Source: Methylobacteriaceae bacterium
GTDB taxonomy: Bacteria; Pseudomonadota; Alphaproteobacteria; Rhizobiales; Beijerinckiaceae
Length of the DNA stretch: 41,675 nt
Direction of reading: 5' to 3'
Assembly (NCBI GenBank): GCA_947444195.1
Contig: CANEZL010000040.1
Coordinates: forward strand, 1 to 41,675
Shown here: one piece after another, positions 1 through 8,160 of the stretch
Layout of the letters: every line of letters starts with the position of its first letter
Position numbering within the stretch: position 1 is the stretch's first letter
Program-made: the position numbers and the translations under genes
Notes under the pieces: generated by a model
Database searches by the model: none
What the model was told of the DNA's origin: nothing
The model's input: only the letters and a program-made list of their open reading frames with translations

Positions 1-588
1 CTTCTCGGCGACCGGAGCCTCGGCGGGCGCAGGGGCGGGCGCGGCGGCGGCGGCGGCAGCGGCCTCCTGCGCGGCAGCGGCGGCGCGCTGGCGCTCCTCG
101 GCCTCGCGGCGCGCCTCGGCCTCCGCCTCGCGCTTGCGGGCCTCGGCGGCCTGACGCTCGCGCTCGGCGGCGGCCTCGGCCTCGCGGCGGGCGGCTTCAG
201 CCTCGGCCTCGGCGCGGCGCCGGGCCTCCTGCTGCTCGCGCTCCCGGCGCTGGGCGTCGGCGAGGGCGGCGGCGCGGGCCGCGCTCTCCTGCTCGCTCAG
301 CGTGCGCAGCACGACGCCGGAGGAGGGGCGCTGGGCCGGACGCGGCGCGGCGGGCGCCGCGGGTGCCGGACGGGGGGCGGGCGCCGCCTCGCGGGCCGGG
401 GCGGGGGCGGCCGTGCCGGGCGCGGCGCCGATCACGCGGCGCTTGACCGTCTCCACCACGACCTGCTTCGATCGGCCGTGGGAGAAGCTCTGACGCACGG
501 TCCCCGCCTCGATCGGCCGCTTGGTCGAGAGCGGCTTCGCGGGTGCCTTCGTCAGAGTCTTGTCGCCCGGGTTGTTCGTATCGCTCAT
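1..588 (-). CDS. infB: Translation initiation factor IF-2, N-terminal part (runs off the window)
   Basis: The 196 codons read MSDTNNPGDKTLTKAPAKPL at the start, followed by RQSFSHGRSKQVVVETVKRR, which is the recognisable N-terminal segment of alphaproteobacterial IF-2. A long Ala/Glu/Arg-rich charged linker follows (about residues 100-190), also typical of the family. The GTPase domain lies outside the window, so the gene is incomplete only because of the edge. IF-2 is the GTPase that brings initiator tRNA to the 30S subunit. It is the last visible gene of the rimP-nusA-ylxR operon, 173 bases after ylxR. Family assignment rests on the N-terminus plus gene order. Confidence 0.93.
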   Translation of the reverse strand, partial: MSDTNNPGDKTLTKAPAKPLSTKRPIEAGTVRQSFSHGRSKQVVVETVKRRVIGAAPGTAAPAPAREAAPAPRPAPAAPAAPRPAQRPSSGVVLRTLSEQESAARAAALADAQRREREQQEARRRAEAEAEAARREAEAAAERERQAAEARKREAEAEARREAEERQRAAAAAQEAAAAAAAAPAPAPAEAPVAEK

Positions 589-761
589 TCAGTTCGAACC
601 CTTGAGGGTTTCCATCGTCCCGTGAACCGACGCCTCGGGGCGCCGACCTGACTCGTCCTGAGCAGGAAGCGGTGAGCTCGAGCCCACGGATCCGGCCAAG
701 AATTCCTATAAGTGCCGCGTCCCGCGCGTCGGCGGGATCGATCCCGCTTCCGCCCGGAGGC

Positions 762-1484
762 TCAGCCACCTTCCGGCGACGGCGGGGCTGACCCGTCGTC
801 GCGGGCTGATCCCGGCTCCTCCGGCGCCGTGCCGGCACCCTCGAAGGACCGTAGCCGACGCCAACGCGCCAGGCAGCCGGTGGCTCCGACTCCTGCAACG
901 AGCGCAGCGTGTATCACATGATCCCGACCCAAAGCCATGTCCAATTCGCTTTCGGACAGGTCATCCACGATCGGGACCTGCGATATGGCATCCCCGTGCC
1001 GCCGCCGCAATGCCGCGGCGATCTTGCGGCGGCCGTCCTCGCGGGCCTCGGCGGCGTGGACCACCGCCGCCACCCCGGGATCGCCGCCGATGGCCGCCTC
1101 GACCTTCGAGAAGCCCGCGACGACGCAGCCCGCCTTGTTGGCGAGGGCGAGCGCCTGCCGCAGCTCCGCCCGCAGGGCGAGGCCCACCCGGTCGGCGAGA
1201 TCGGCCGGCACGTCCCCCGCCTTGCCCTTGAAGGCGCGCTGGAACTGGCGGCGGCGCACCGCCTCCTCCACCGCCGCGCGCCGGGCGCTGACCCAGGCGC
1301 CGCGGCCGGGAAGCCGGGCACGCAGGTCCGGCACCACGGCGCCGGCGGGATCGAGGACGAAGCGGATCATCGTCTCCGGCGCCTGCACCGTGCGCGTGAC
1401 GATGCAGGTGCGCCGGGGCGCACGTCCGCCGGGGCCGGCGTCGAGGGCCGGCTCGTCCGGATCCGTCTGCGGGGCCGCCTCCAA
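762..1484 (-). CDS. ylxR: YlxR-family (DUF448) RNA-binding protein with L7Ae-like C-terminal domain
   Basis: A 240-residue protein. After an acidic head, residues about 23-65 carry the YlxR signature (PRRTCIVTRTVQAPE ... RLPGRGAWV). Residues about 100-195 resemble an L7Ae/YlxQ-like fold, with a conserved ANKAGCVVAGFSKVE stretch. This YlxR-YlxQ-like fusion between nusA and infB is common in alphaproteobacteria. Family members bind RNA or nucleoid targets and sit in the transcription/translation operon; the precise role here is not known. It lies 12 bases after nusA, so cotranscription is very likely. Confidence 0.88.
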   Translation of the reverse strand: MEAAPQTDPDEPALDAGPGGRAPRRTCIVTRTVQAPETMIRFVLDPAGAVVPDLRARLPGRGAWVSARRAAVEEAVRRRQFQRAFKGKAGDVPADLADRVGLALRAELRQALALANKAGCVVAGFSKVEAAIGGDPGVAAVVHAAEAREDGRRKIAAALRRRHGDAISQVPIVDDLSESELDMALGRDHVIHAALVAGVGATGCLARWRRLRSFEGAGTAPEEPGSARDDGSAPPSPEGG

Positions 1485-1496
1485 CGCCGCCGTCCC

Positions 1497-3122
1497 TCAG
1501 GCCTGCGTCTCGGCGGAGGCGCCCTCGGCCGGCTCGCCCTCGGAAGGCTCGCCCTCGGCCTCCTCGGCCGGCGCCTCCTCGATCCAGCCGGCATGGCGGC
1601 GGGCGGCCATGATCATGGCCTCGGCCTCGGTGCGGGAGAGGTCGAACCCGTCGAGATACCCCGCGTGGCGCACGGCCTCGGGGCCGCGCCCCTCGGTGTA
1701 GCCGACGAGGTCGTCGGTGGCGCAGCCGGCCAGATCCTCGATGGTCTTCACGTCGTTCTCGCCGAAGGCCACCAGCATGGGCGTGGTCACGCCCTCGATC
1801 TCGCGCAGCTCGTCGGCGACGCCGAGTTCGAGGCGGCGGTCGTCGTGCTCCTGCTCGATCCGGGCGAGGTGGTCCTGGGCGCGGGCCTGGATCTCGTTGC
1901 CGGTCTCCTCGTCGAGGCCGTGGATGTTGCCGAGCTCGCCCGGCTCCACGTAGGCGATCTCCTCGACGTTGCGGAAGCCCTCCGCGGCCAGCAGTTGGCC
2001 CACGGTCTCGTCCACGTCGAGCGCCTCCATGAAGATCTGGGTGCGCTCGGCGAACTCCTTCTGGCGGCGCTCCGATTCCTCGGCCTCGGTGAGGATGTCG
2101 ATGTCCCAGCCGGTGAGCTGCGAGGCCAGCCGCACGTTCTGGCCGCGGCGGCCGATGGCGAGCGAGAGCTGGTCGTCGGGGACCACCACCTCGATGCGGT
2201 CGGCCTCCTCGTCGAGCACCACCTTCACCACCTCGGCCGGCTGGAGGGCGTTGACGATGAAGGTCGCCTGATCCTCCGACCAGGGGATGATGTCGATCTT
2301 CTCGCCCTGGAGCTCGCCGACCACCGCCTGGACGCGGGAGCCCCGCATGCCGACGCAGGCGCCGACCGGATCGATGGAGCCGTCGCGGGAAATCACTGCG
2401 ATCTTGGCGCGCGAGCCCGGATCGCGGGCCACCGCCTTCACCTCGACGATGCCGTCGTAAATCTCGGGCACTTCCTGGCCGAAGAGCTTGGCCATGAATT
2501 GCGGGTGCGAGCGGGACAGGAAGATCTGCGGGCCCCGCACCTCGCGGCGCACGTCGAACAGGTAGGAGCGGATGCGGTCGCCGGGACGGAAGGTCTCGCG
2601 GGGAATCATCTCATCACGCCGCACGATGCCCTCGCCGCGGCCGAGATCGACAATGACGTTGCCGTACTCCACGCGCTTGACGAGGCCGTTCACGACCTCG
2701 CCGATGCGGTCGCGGTACTCCTCGTACTGGCGGTCGCGCTCGGCGTCGCGCACCTTCTGGACGATGACCTGCTTGGCCGACTGGGCGGCCACGCGCCCGA
2801 AGTCGAAGGGCGGCAGGGTGTCGGAGATCACGTCGCCGACGAGCGCGCCGGGATTGTAGCGGCGGGCCTGATCGAGGGTGATCTCGCGGGCGTCGTTCTC
2901 GACCTCGTCGACCACGAGGAGGTGGCGCGACAGGCGCAGCGCCCCGGTCTTGTTGTCGATCTCGGCGTGCACGTCGGTCTCGGCGCCGTAGCGGGAGCGG
3001 GCGGCCTTGGCGATCGCCTCCTCCATCGCCTCGATGACGATCTGGCGGTCGATCACCTTCTCGCGGGCGACCGCATCGGCGATCTGCAGGAGTTCGAGCC
3101 TGTTGGCGCTGACGACGGCCAT
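1497..3122 (-). CDS. nusA: Transcription termination/antitermination protein NusA
   Basis: 541 residues, starting MAVVSANRLELLQIADAVAR. An N-terminal RNA-polymerase-binding domain (about 1-130) is followed by an S1 domain (NGLVKRVEYGNVIVDLGRGE), then two KH domains with GACVGMRGSRVQAVVGEL and LAIGRRGQNVRLASQLTG. Two helix-hairpin-helix C-terminal repeats (about 375-500) and a Glu/Ala-rich acidic tail end the protein. NusA binds RNA polymerase and nascent RNA and modulates pausing, termination and antitermination. An AAGGA Shine-Dalgarno sits about 10 bases before the ATG. It lies 79 bases after rimP and 12 before ylxR, in one operon. Confidence 0.97.
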   Translation of the reverse strand: MAVVSANRLELLQIADAVAREKVIDRQIVIEAMEEAIAKAARSRYGAETDVHAEIDNKTGALRLSRHLLVVDEVENDAREITLDQARRYNPGALVGDVISDTLPPFDFGRVAAQSAKQVIVQKVRDAERDRQYEEYRDRIGEVVNGLVKRVEYGNVIVDLGRGEGIVRRDEMIPRETFRPGDRIRSYLFDVRREVRGPQIFLSRSHPQFMAKLFGQEVPEIYDGIVEVKAVARDPGSRAKIAVISRDGSIDPVGACVGMRGSRVQAVVGELQGEKIDIIPWSEDQATFIVNALQPAEVVKVVLDEEADRIEVVVPDDQLSLAIGRRGQNVRLASQLTGWDIDILTEAEESERRQKEFAERTQIFMEALDVDETVGQLLAAEGFRNVEEIAYVEPGELGNIHGLDEETGNEIQARAQDHLARIEQEHDDRRLELGVADELREIEGVTTPMLVAFGENDVKTIEDLAGCATDDLVGYTEGRGPEAVRHAGYLDGFDLSRTEAEAMIMAARRHAGWIEEAPAEEAEGEPSEGEPAEGASAETQA

Positions 3123-3201
3123 CGGTTCAGGTTCCTTCTACGCTTCGAATGGGGAGACGGGCCGCGGCGGCCCGAACATCCATGTGTTCAGTGGCAGGTG
3201 T

Positions 3202-3966
3202 TCAGTGGAACGAGTCGCGGTCCTTGAGGCGGGCGGCTTTCGAGACCACCGGCTTCTTCGGCCCTGGCCCTTTCGCGGGCTTGGCCTTCACCGGCTTGTC
3301 GGCCTTCGGCTTCGGCCGCTTCGGAGCGGGGATGAAGCGCACCTGCGGGGCAGCCTCCTCCGGCTCCGCATCCTCGCCCTCGTCGCTCTCGTCCGGCGCG
3401 TCCTCAACGGCCGGGCCGCCCCGGCGCAGCGACTCGCGGATCAGCGCGTCGGTGAGCACGAGATGGGCCTCGCCGAGATCGGAGAGCGGCAGCACGATGC
3501 GGCTCGGCAGGCCCTCCTTCACGTCGGGCAGGTCGATGGGCACGGTGCGCGCGGCCACGTCCGGCTCGCCCAGGATGCCGCGGAAGCGCTTGCGGCCCTC
3601 CAGCGGCCGGGCGAGCTCCACCTTGGCCTCGTAGCCGGCCCAGCGCGCGAAATCCGAGACGCGGACCAGGGGCCGGTCGATGCCGGGCGAGGAGATCTCG
3701 AGGTTGTAGGCGCCGCCCACGGGATCGTCGAGGTCGAGGAGCGGGGAGATCGTGCGGCTCACCGCCTCGCAATCCTCGATCGCGCAGGTGCCGTCCGGCC
3801 GCTCGACCATGATCTGCACCGTGGCGTTGCCCCCCGTGGTCACCTTCACCCGCACGATGCGGTAGCCGAGCCCTTCCACCGCCCCCTCGATCACCTGGAC
3901 GACGCGCGCGGCGGCGCCGCTCTCGCTGACGAGGCGCTTCTCCGGGACTTCGGGTGCATCCGCCAT
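3202..3966 (-). CDS. rimP: Ribosome maturation factor RimP
   Basis: 254 residues from the chosen ATG (MADAPEVPEKRLVSESG). Residues about 15-170 match RimP (VVQVIEGAVEGLGYRIVRVK, then DCEAVSRTISPLLD and YNLEISSPGIDRPL). RimP helps assemble the 30S subunit. The C-terminal ~80 residues are a low-complexity Glu- then Lys/Pro-rich extension ending in basic KPKADKPVKAKPAKGPGPKK, longer than in E. coli. The reading frame stays open upstream to 4077, but that stretch encodes the terminator-like leader, and a GGAG lies 11-12 bases before 3966, so the internal ATG is preferred. First gene of the nusA-infB operon. Confidence 0.95.
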   Translation of the reverse strand: MADAPEVPEKRLVSESGAAARVVQVIEGAVEGLGYRIVRVKVTTGGNATVQIMVERPDGTCAIEDCEAVSRTISPLLDLDDPVGGAYNLEISSPGIDRPLVRVSDFARWAGYEAKVELARPLEGRKRFRGILGEPDVAARTVPIDLPDVKEGLPSRIVLPLSDLGEAHLVLTDALIRESLRRGGPAVEDAPDESDEGEDAEPEEAAPQVRFIPAPKRPKPKADKPVKAKPAKGPGPKKPVVSKAARLKDRDSFH

Positions 3967-4021
3967 GCTGGTCGATCTCCGGCGCCTGCGAGAGCGCCAC
4001 GCGGACAGCGGGTTGCGGCAA

Positions 4022-4074
4022 TAAAAAAGAGCGGGCCCCGGGGGACCCACTCCGAACCGCAGCCTTGCAGCTGC
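4022..4074 (-). promoter_or_regulatory. Terminator-like hairpin in the rimP leader (candidate attenuator)
   Basis: On the minus strand, GGGTCCCCCGGGGCCC is followed by GCTCTTTTTTATT, a GC-rich hairpin plus a six-U run (4048 to 4022). Just upstream is a second small hairpin, GCAGC-TGCAAG-GCTGC (4074 to 4059). The structure lies between the proposed promoter (4122-4094) and the rimP start at 3966. No minus-strand gene upstream needs termination, so premature termination of the rimP-nusA-infB transcript is the natural reading. That NusA controls it is inference. Confidence 0.6.
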
Positions 4075-4093
4075 CATCAGAACTGTCTGCCGC

Positions 4094-4122
4094 TAGATAA
4101 CGCCGGAACGGAGCAAGTTCAA
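4094..4122 (-). promoter_or_regulatory. Putative sigma-70 promoter of the rimP operon
   Basis: On the minus strand TTGAAC (4122-4117) and TATCTA (4099-4094) are separated by 17 bases, in a locally AT-rich stretch. The predicted transcription start near 4087 gives a leader of about 120 bases before rimP. Confidence 0.5.
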
Positions 4123-4244
4123 GTTCGGAAAACACCGGCTCCCGACGCCGCCGCACGTCCCGCACCGCCTCGCGGGCGTTACCCTGGCCGCGCCGCCCGC
4201 GATCCGCTATCCGGCCGGCCCGCGGACGCGACCGGAGGACGGGC

Positions 4245-4895
4245 ATGGCCCACGACGCGACGACCGGGCCGGATCCGGCCCTGCTCCACCCCCTGGCGGC
4301 GCATCCCCGCGTCACCTTCCTCGGCAATCTCGACCTGCCCCCCAACGTCGCGGTGGGGGCCTACAGCTACTACGACGACCCGGCCGGGCCGCAGGCCTTC
4401 CTCGACAACATCCTCTACCACTTCGCCTTCCTCGGCGACCGGCTGGTCATCGGCCGGTTCTGCGCCATCGCCACCGGGGTGCGCTTCCTGATGAACGGCG
4501 GCAACCACCGCCTCGACGCGCCCTCGACCTACCCGTTCCTGGTCTTCGGGGGCGCCTGGGCGGCCTACGACCCGGCGGGCAAGTTCCCGAACCGGGGCGA
4601 CACGGTGATCGGCAACGACGTCTGGCTCGGCTATGACGCCACGGTCCTGCCCGGCGTCACCATCGGCGACGGGGCCGTCGTCGCCGCCGGATCGGTGGTG
4701 AGCGCCGACGTGCCGCCCTACGCGATCGTGGCCGGCAACCCGGCCCGGGTGGTGCGGATGCGCTTCTCCGGGACCGAGATCGCGCGGCTCCGGGCGATCG
4801 CGTGGTGGGACTGGGATGCGGCGCGCATCACCCGGCATCTCGGCGCGATCAGCGACGGCGACGTCGACCGGCTGGAGGAGGCCGCCTCAGCGTGA
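4245..4895 (+). CDS. CatB-related O-acetyltransferase (xenobiotic acetyltransferase type, left-handed beta-helix)
   Basis: 216 residues, the usual size of the Vat/CatB (XAT) group. Hexapeptide-repeat segments are visible (LVIGRFCAIATGVRFLMNG, DTVIGNDVWLGYDATVLPGV, TIGDGAVVAAGSVVSADVPP), with the family's NHR motif at His88, the likely catalytic base, and the terminal AIVAGNPARVVRMRF. Such enzymes move acetyl from acetyl-CoA to hydroxyls of small molecules; the real substrate is unknown and the fold alone does not show antibiotic resistance. GGAGG precedes the ATG by about 8 bases. The gene diverges from rimP and its 3' end overlaps the small minus-strand gene by nine bases. Confidence 0.88.
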   Translation: MAHDATTGPDPALLHPLAAHPRVTFLGNLDLPPNVAVGAYSYYDDPAGPQAFLDNILYHFAFLGDRLVIGRFCAIATGVRFLMNGGNHRLDAPSTYPFLVFGGAWAAYDPAGKFPNRGDTVIGNDVWLGYDATVLPGVTIGDGAVVAAGSVVSADVPPYAIVAGNPARVVRMRFSGTEIARLRAIAWWDWDAARITRHLGAISDGDVDRLEEAASA

Positions 4896-5036
4896 ATGCA
4901 GCGCCGCGTAGGGCACCACCGGCGGCGTCAGCGGCGGGGCGTGCTGGCCGCGCAGCACGGCGCCGACCCAGAGCGCGAGGCAGGCCAGGGCCAGGATCTC
5001 GCGGGGGCGGAGGCGGGGCGGGGGCGAAGCGGGCAT
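4887..5036 (-). CDS. Small single-pass membrane protein, unknown function
   Basis: 49 codons starting MPASPPPRLRPREILALACL: a proline/arginine-rich head, one hydrophobic segment (about residues 14-29, ILALACLALWVGAVL) and a polar tail. GAGGA lies about 9 bases before the ATG. An in-frame ATG further upstream (5105) would add 23 residues but has no obvious ribosome site. Its stop overlaps the end of the acetyltransferase gene tail to tail. I do not recognise a family. Support is the Shine-Dalgarno, the plausible topology and the upstream AT-rich inverted repeat; it could still be a chance frame in GC-rich DNA. Confidence 0.5.
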   Translation of the reverse strand: MPASPPPRLRPREILALACLALWVGAVLRGQHAPPLTPPVVPYAALHSR

Positions 5037-5087
5037 GGGGCATCCTCGGGGGAGGGCGCCTTGTGCCGGCCGCGTGTTTCCGGATTG

Positions 5088-5106
5088 TGTGGGAAATTTA
5101 CCCACA
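5088..5106. promoter_or_regulatory. AT-rich inverted repeat upstream of the small membrane protein gene
   Basis: TGTGGG-AAATTTA-CCCACA, six perfect base pairs around an AT core, in an otherwise GC-rich stretch. With a one-base slip the symmetry extends outward (ATTGTG / CAAAT). It lies about 50 bases upstream of the minus-strand start at 5036, where an operator would be expected. No binding protein can be named. Confidence 0.35.
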
Positions 5107-5122
5107 AATGAGGGCGGAGGCG

Positions 5123-5156
5123 TCGAAACGAAGAACGCCGCCCTTCGGGGGCGGCG
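5123..5156 (-). terminator. Intrinsic terminator of asd
   Basis: An eight-base-pair perfect stem CGCCGCCC/GGGCGGCG (5136-5143 with 5149-5156) around a five-base loop. On the minus strand it is followed by TTCTTCGTTTCG. It starts 46 bases past the asd stop codon. Confidence 0.7.
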
Positions 5157-5202
5157 CTCGTCTCGTCCGTCGGGTGGGCCCTGCGTCGGGCCGTCCGTTC
5201 CG

Positions 5203-6237
5203 TCAGGCGGCCTGCTTGGCCTTGTTCAGGAGCTTGCGGTTGATCAGCACCTCGGCGATCTGCACGGCGTTGAGCGCCGCGCCCTTGCGCAGGTTGTCCG
5301 ACACGCACCAGAAGTTCAGGCCGTTCTCCACCGTCGCGTCCTCGCGGATGCGCGAGATGTAGGTGGCGTCCTCGCCCGCCGCCTCGTGGGGGGTGACGTA
5401 GCCGCCGTTCTCGCGCTTGTCGACCACGAGCACGCCCGGGGCCGCGCGCAGGATCTCGGTGGCCTGCTCCGCGGTCATCGGGCGCTCGAACTCGATGTTC
5501 ACCGATTCCGCGTGACCGATGAAGACCGGGACGCGCACGGCGGTGGCCGTGAGCTTGATCTTCGGGTCGAGCATCTTCTTGGTCTCGGCGACCATCTTCC
5601 ACTCTTCCTTCGTGTAGCCGTCCTCCATGAACACATCGATATGGGGGATGACGTTGAAGGCGATGCGCTTGGTGAACTTGGTGTTCGTCACCTCGCCGGC
5701 GGTGAAGACGGCGCGGGTCTGGTTGAACAGCTCGTCCATCGCCTCCTTGCCGGCGCCGGAGACCGACTGGTAGGTCGAGACCACCACGCGCTTGATGGTC
5801 GCCGCCTCGTGCAGGGGCTTCAGGGCCACCACGAGCTGGGCCGTGGAGCAGTTCGGGTTGGCGATGATGTTGCGCTTGGTGAAGCCCACCACCGCGTCGG
5901 CGTTCACCTCGGGCACGATGAGCGGCACGTCGGCGTCGTAGCGGAAGGCCGACGAGTTATCGATCACCACGCAGCCCTGCTGCCCGATGCGGGGGCTCCA
6001 CTCCTTCGAGGCCTCGCCGCCCGCCGACATCAGGCAGATGTCGGTGTCGGAGAAGTCGTAGGTGTCGAGGGCTTTGACCTTGAGAATCTTGTCGCCGAAG
6101 GAGACGTCCTGACCCTGGCTGCGGCGCGAGGCCAGCGCCACGACCTCGTCGGCGGGGAAAGCCCGCTCGGCCAGGATATCCAGCATCTCGCGGCCCACGT
6201 TGCCCGTGGCGCCGACGACGGCAACCTTGTAGCCCAT
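5203..6237 (-). CDS. asd: Aspartate-semialdehyde dehydrogenase
   Basis: 344 residues beginning MGYKVAVVGATGNVGREMLD. The Rossmann GATGNVG motif is at residues 9-15. The catalytic cysteine is Cys130 in NIIANPNCSTAQLVVALKPL, and the family's YQSVSGAGKEAMDEL segment is present. The enzyme reduces aspartyl-phosphate to aspartate semialdehyde with NADPH, the branch point to lysine/diaminopimelate, threonine and methionine. The frame is open further upstream, but GGAGAGG about 7 bases before 6237 and the family N-terminus fix the start. It is a single gene with its own terminator. Confidence 0.97.
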   Translation of the reverse strand: MGYKVAVVGATGNVGREMLDILAERAFPADEVVALASRRSQGQDVSFGDKILKVKALDTYDFSDTDICLMSAGGEASKEWSPRIGQQGCVVIDNSSAFRYDADVPLIVPEVNADAVVGFTKRNIIANPNCSTAQLVVALKPLHEAATIKRVVVSTYQSVSGAGKEAMDELFNQTRAVFTAGEVTNTKFTKRIAFNVIPHIDVFMEDGYTKEEWKMVAETKKMLDPKIKLTATAVRVPVFIGHAESVNIEFERPMTAEQATEILRAAPGVLVVDKRENGGYVTPHEAAGEDATYISRIREDATVENGLNFWCVSDNLRKGAALNAVQIAEVLINRKLLNKAKQAA

Positions 6238-6640
6238 CTCAACCTCTCCGCTTGTCGGACGATCCGAACGCCGCGGTCTTGCCTGGTGGTCGCGGCCGCG
6301 AGGCCCGTATGCGGGGCGGCCGGCACGGATCGCTGCCCGAATCCGGGCATGGCCGAACGGGCCCGGACCTGGGGAGCAGGTGGGGCCGGCAGCCGCGCCG
6401 AGCAAGACGCCCCGGCTGCGCCCCTGTCAAGGGCGGCCGGCGACAGGATCGCGCCGGCCTCAAGCCGGCAACCCGCGATTCACCAGACCGGGAGAAAGCC
6501 GCCGCCGGACGCTCCGCCGGAAACCGGATCCTCGCCGGCACCGGGGGAAGCTGGCGCCCGGCGGGGCCGTCCCGTCGGCGGCGAACCGGCACGCGATGCA
6601 GAGACCAGACGGGCTCGACACGATCGATGGAGGGGAGGCG
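6238..6640. other. Divergent intergenic region between asd and the 6641 gene
   Basis: About 400 bases without a supported gene. A minus-strand TTGACA (6430-6425) could be a -35 box for asd, but no good -10 is seen at 17 bases. An ATG at 6596 in frame with the next gene is a possible alternative start. Small GC-rich hairpins occur but none stands out. Confidence 0.4.
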
Positions 6641-7453
6641 GTGGGGGCACGGCCCGCGCGCCGGCTGTCCCTGCTCGCGCTGACCCTGCGTCTGGCCGCC
6701 GCCTCGGCCGTGATCGCGGGCCTCAGCCTCCATGCCCGCACCCCGTCGCGCCCGGCCGCCGTGGCGCAGGCGCCGGCCGCGGCGGCGGTCCCCTTCGTGC
6801 CCTCGACGCCGGCAGCGCCCGCCCGCCCCGCCGCCCCGCAGTTGCCCGGCAGGCTCGCCCTCGTCGACGGGGAGGCCGTCGACCCGGTCCGGATCGAGCC
6901 GGCGCGGATCAGCCCCGCCACCGGCCTGCGTGAGGAGACCCTGGCCCGCGGCGACTTCGCGGCGATCGAGTCGCCCGCCCTGCGCCTCACCCTGACGCGG
7001 GAGGCGGGCTCGGACCGGCCGCCGAGCCTGTTCGTCACTCTCGCCCGGCGCGCCGCGGACGGGCCGGCGCTCGCGGTGATCCGCACGGGCCCCCGCGGGC
7101 GCATCGCCACGAAGTTCGGCGCCATCGAGACCCTGGAGGCGACGCTCGCCGGGGCGACGCGCCGGGTCTGCACGGGCTTCGCCACCCTGGAGGCGGCGCC
7201 CCTGCGCATCGACGGCTGGCTCTGCGCGCCGCTGGGCCAGCCGCCCGAACCGCGGGCGCTCGCCTGCGCCCTCGACGGCCTGACCCTGGAGGGGGCGGGC
7301 GAACCCGCGGCCGGCGTGTTCCGCGCGGCGGAGGCCCGGCGCGATCCGGCCTGCGCCGGGGCCCGCCCGAGCGCCAGCGCCGAGGCGGCCGGGCGCACCG
7401 GATCGATCCGCCCGCGCCGCCCGCCGGCCGTCGCCGCGAAAGCGCGCGGCTGA
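6641..7453 (+). CDS. Hypothetical protein with N-terminal signal/anchor segment
   Basis: About 270 residues from a GTG start, chosen because GGAGG ends seven bases before it; an in-frame ATG at 6596 lacks a ribosome site. Residues about 8-30 (LSLLALTLRLAAASAVIAGL) form a signal peptide or membrane anchor. An Ala/Pro-rich linker follows, then a domain containing RVCTGFATLEAAPLRIDGWLC and ALACALDGLTLEG with several cysteines, and a basic tail. Likely envelope or periplasmic. I do not recognise a family; the codon pattern and the ribosome site support a real gene. Confidence 0.7.
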   Translation: MGARPARRLSLLALTLRLAAASAVIAGLSLHARTPSRPAAVAQAPAAAAVPFVPSTPAAPARPAAPQLPGRLALVDGEAVDPVRIEPARISPATGLREETLARGDFAAIESPALRLTLTREAGSDRPPSLFVTLARRAADGPALAVIRTGPRGRIATKFGAIETLEATLAGATRRVCTGFATLEAAPLRIDGWLCAPLGQPPEPRALACALDGLTLEGAGEPAAGVFRAAEARRDPACAGARPSASAEAAGRTGSIRPRRPPAVAAKARG

Positions 7454-7615
7454 CGGCCGCGAAACAAAAATTGAGGCGAATCCGCGGCGAAACCGTGTTA
7501 GCTCGGCTTTACCGGTGGAACTACGGCGACGCTCGAACGTCTACCCCGCAACGATGCGGCGCGGATTGTTAAGCTTTCCCCGCCAAGATCACCCCCGCTC
7601 CAAGCAAGGTGAGAC

Positions 7616-8035
7616 ATGCGCTCGATCAAGATCGCCCTTCTGGGCGCCCTCGCCGTGACGGGCCTCGGCCTCGGCTACAGCGCCCCGGCGCAGGCCCAGG
7701 ACGGCTACGCCCCGGGCGTCGGCTACTACCGCGTCAGCCGTCCGCTGCCGATCCGCATCCGTCCGCGCAGCTGGCTCGACGCCGGCAACGTGGTGGAGCC
7801 CGGCAACGGCTCGGTCTCGAACCCGGCCACCAACCCGGTGCTGATCGCGCAGTCCAACGCGCTGAACCCGGTCTACGGCCGCAACGACCGCTTCGGCGGC
7901 GGCATCCTGCCCGACCCGATCACCAACGGCCCGTTCATCGGCGCCCGTTCGAGCGCGATCCGCAACGTCGACTTCTCGGCGATCGACGCGATCGACCCGA
8001 CCTCCTACGTCTCGCGCTACGGCTACCCCTACTGA
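7616..8035 (+). CDS. Small exported protein of unknown function
   Basis: 139 residues with a clear signal peptide: MRSIKIALLGALAVTGLGLG followed by YSAPAQAQ, cleavage expected after AQA. The mature part is about 110 residues, rich in Asn, Pro, Gly and Tyr (SVSNPATNPVLIAQSNALNP; RNDRFGGGILPDPITNGPF), with no cysteine and no known catalytic motif. AAGGTGAG precedes the ATG, and a very strong terminator follows. Periplasmic or surface structural protein is a guess. Confidence 0.82.
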   Translation: MRSIKIALLGALAVTGLGLGYSAPAQAQDGYAPGVGYYRVSRPLPIRIRPRSWLDAGNVVEPGNGSVSNPATNPVLIAQSNALNPVYGRNDRFGGGILPDPITNGPFIGARSSAIRNVDFSAIDAIDPTSYVSRYGYPY

Positions 8036-8059
8036 GCCGAGAGCCCGAACAGGACACAT

Positions 8060-8101
8060 GAGAAGAGGCGCGCGGCGAGGGCCGCGCGCCTCTTCTCTTT
8101 T
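8060..8101 (+). terminator. Strong intrinsic terminator after the 7616 gene
   Basis: A 17-base-pair uninterrupted stem (8060-8076 with 8081-8097) closed by a GAGG tetraloop and followed by TTTT. It starts 24 bases after the stop codon. Confidence 0.9.
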
Positions 8102-8160
8102 GCCGGGATGCGTACGCGGAAGCGGGCCGCACCGCTTCCGGACGATCACCCCCGTTGCAC

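Noticed and set aside
909..3227. A 772-codon open frame on the plus strand across nusA
   Set aside because: It is antisense to nusA and ylxR, whose products are clear; long antisense frames are expected at this GC content and it matches no family.
3967..4077. N-terminal extension of rimP to an upstream ATG
   Set aside because: The stretch encodes the terminator-like hairpin and shows no protein conservation; a ribosome site precedes the internal ATG.
4245..4895. Chloramphenicol or streptogramin resistance gene
   Set aside because: The CatB/Vat fold is widespread in chromosomal acetyltransferases of unknown substrate; nothing local suggests a resistance cassette.
5095..5109. DnaA-box-like TTACCCACA
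   Set aside because: One mismatch to TTWTNCACA, isolated, no cluster of boxes and no origin genes nearby.
6402..6430. asd promoter from the minus-strand TTGACA
   Set aside because: No acceptable -10 box at 16-18 bases; kept only as a note.
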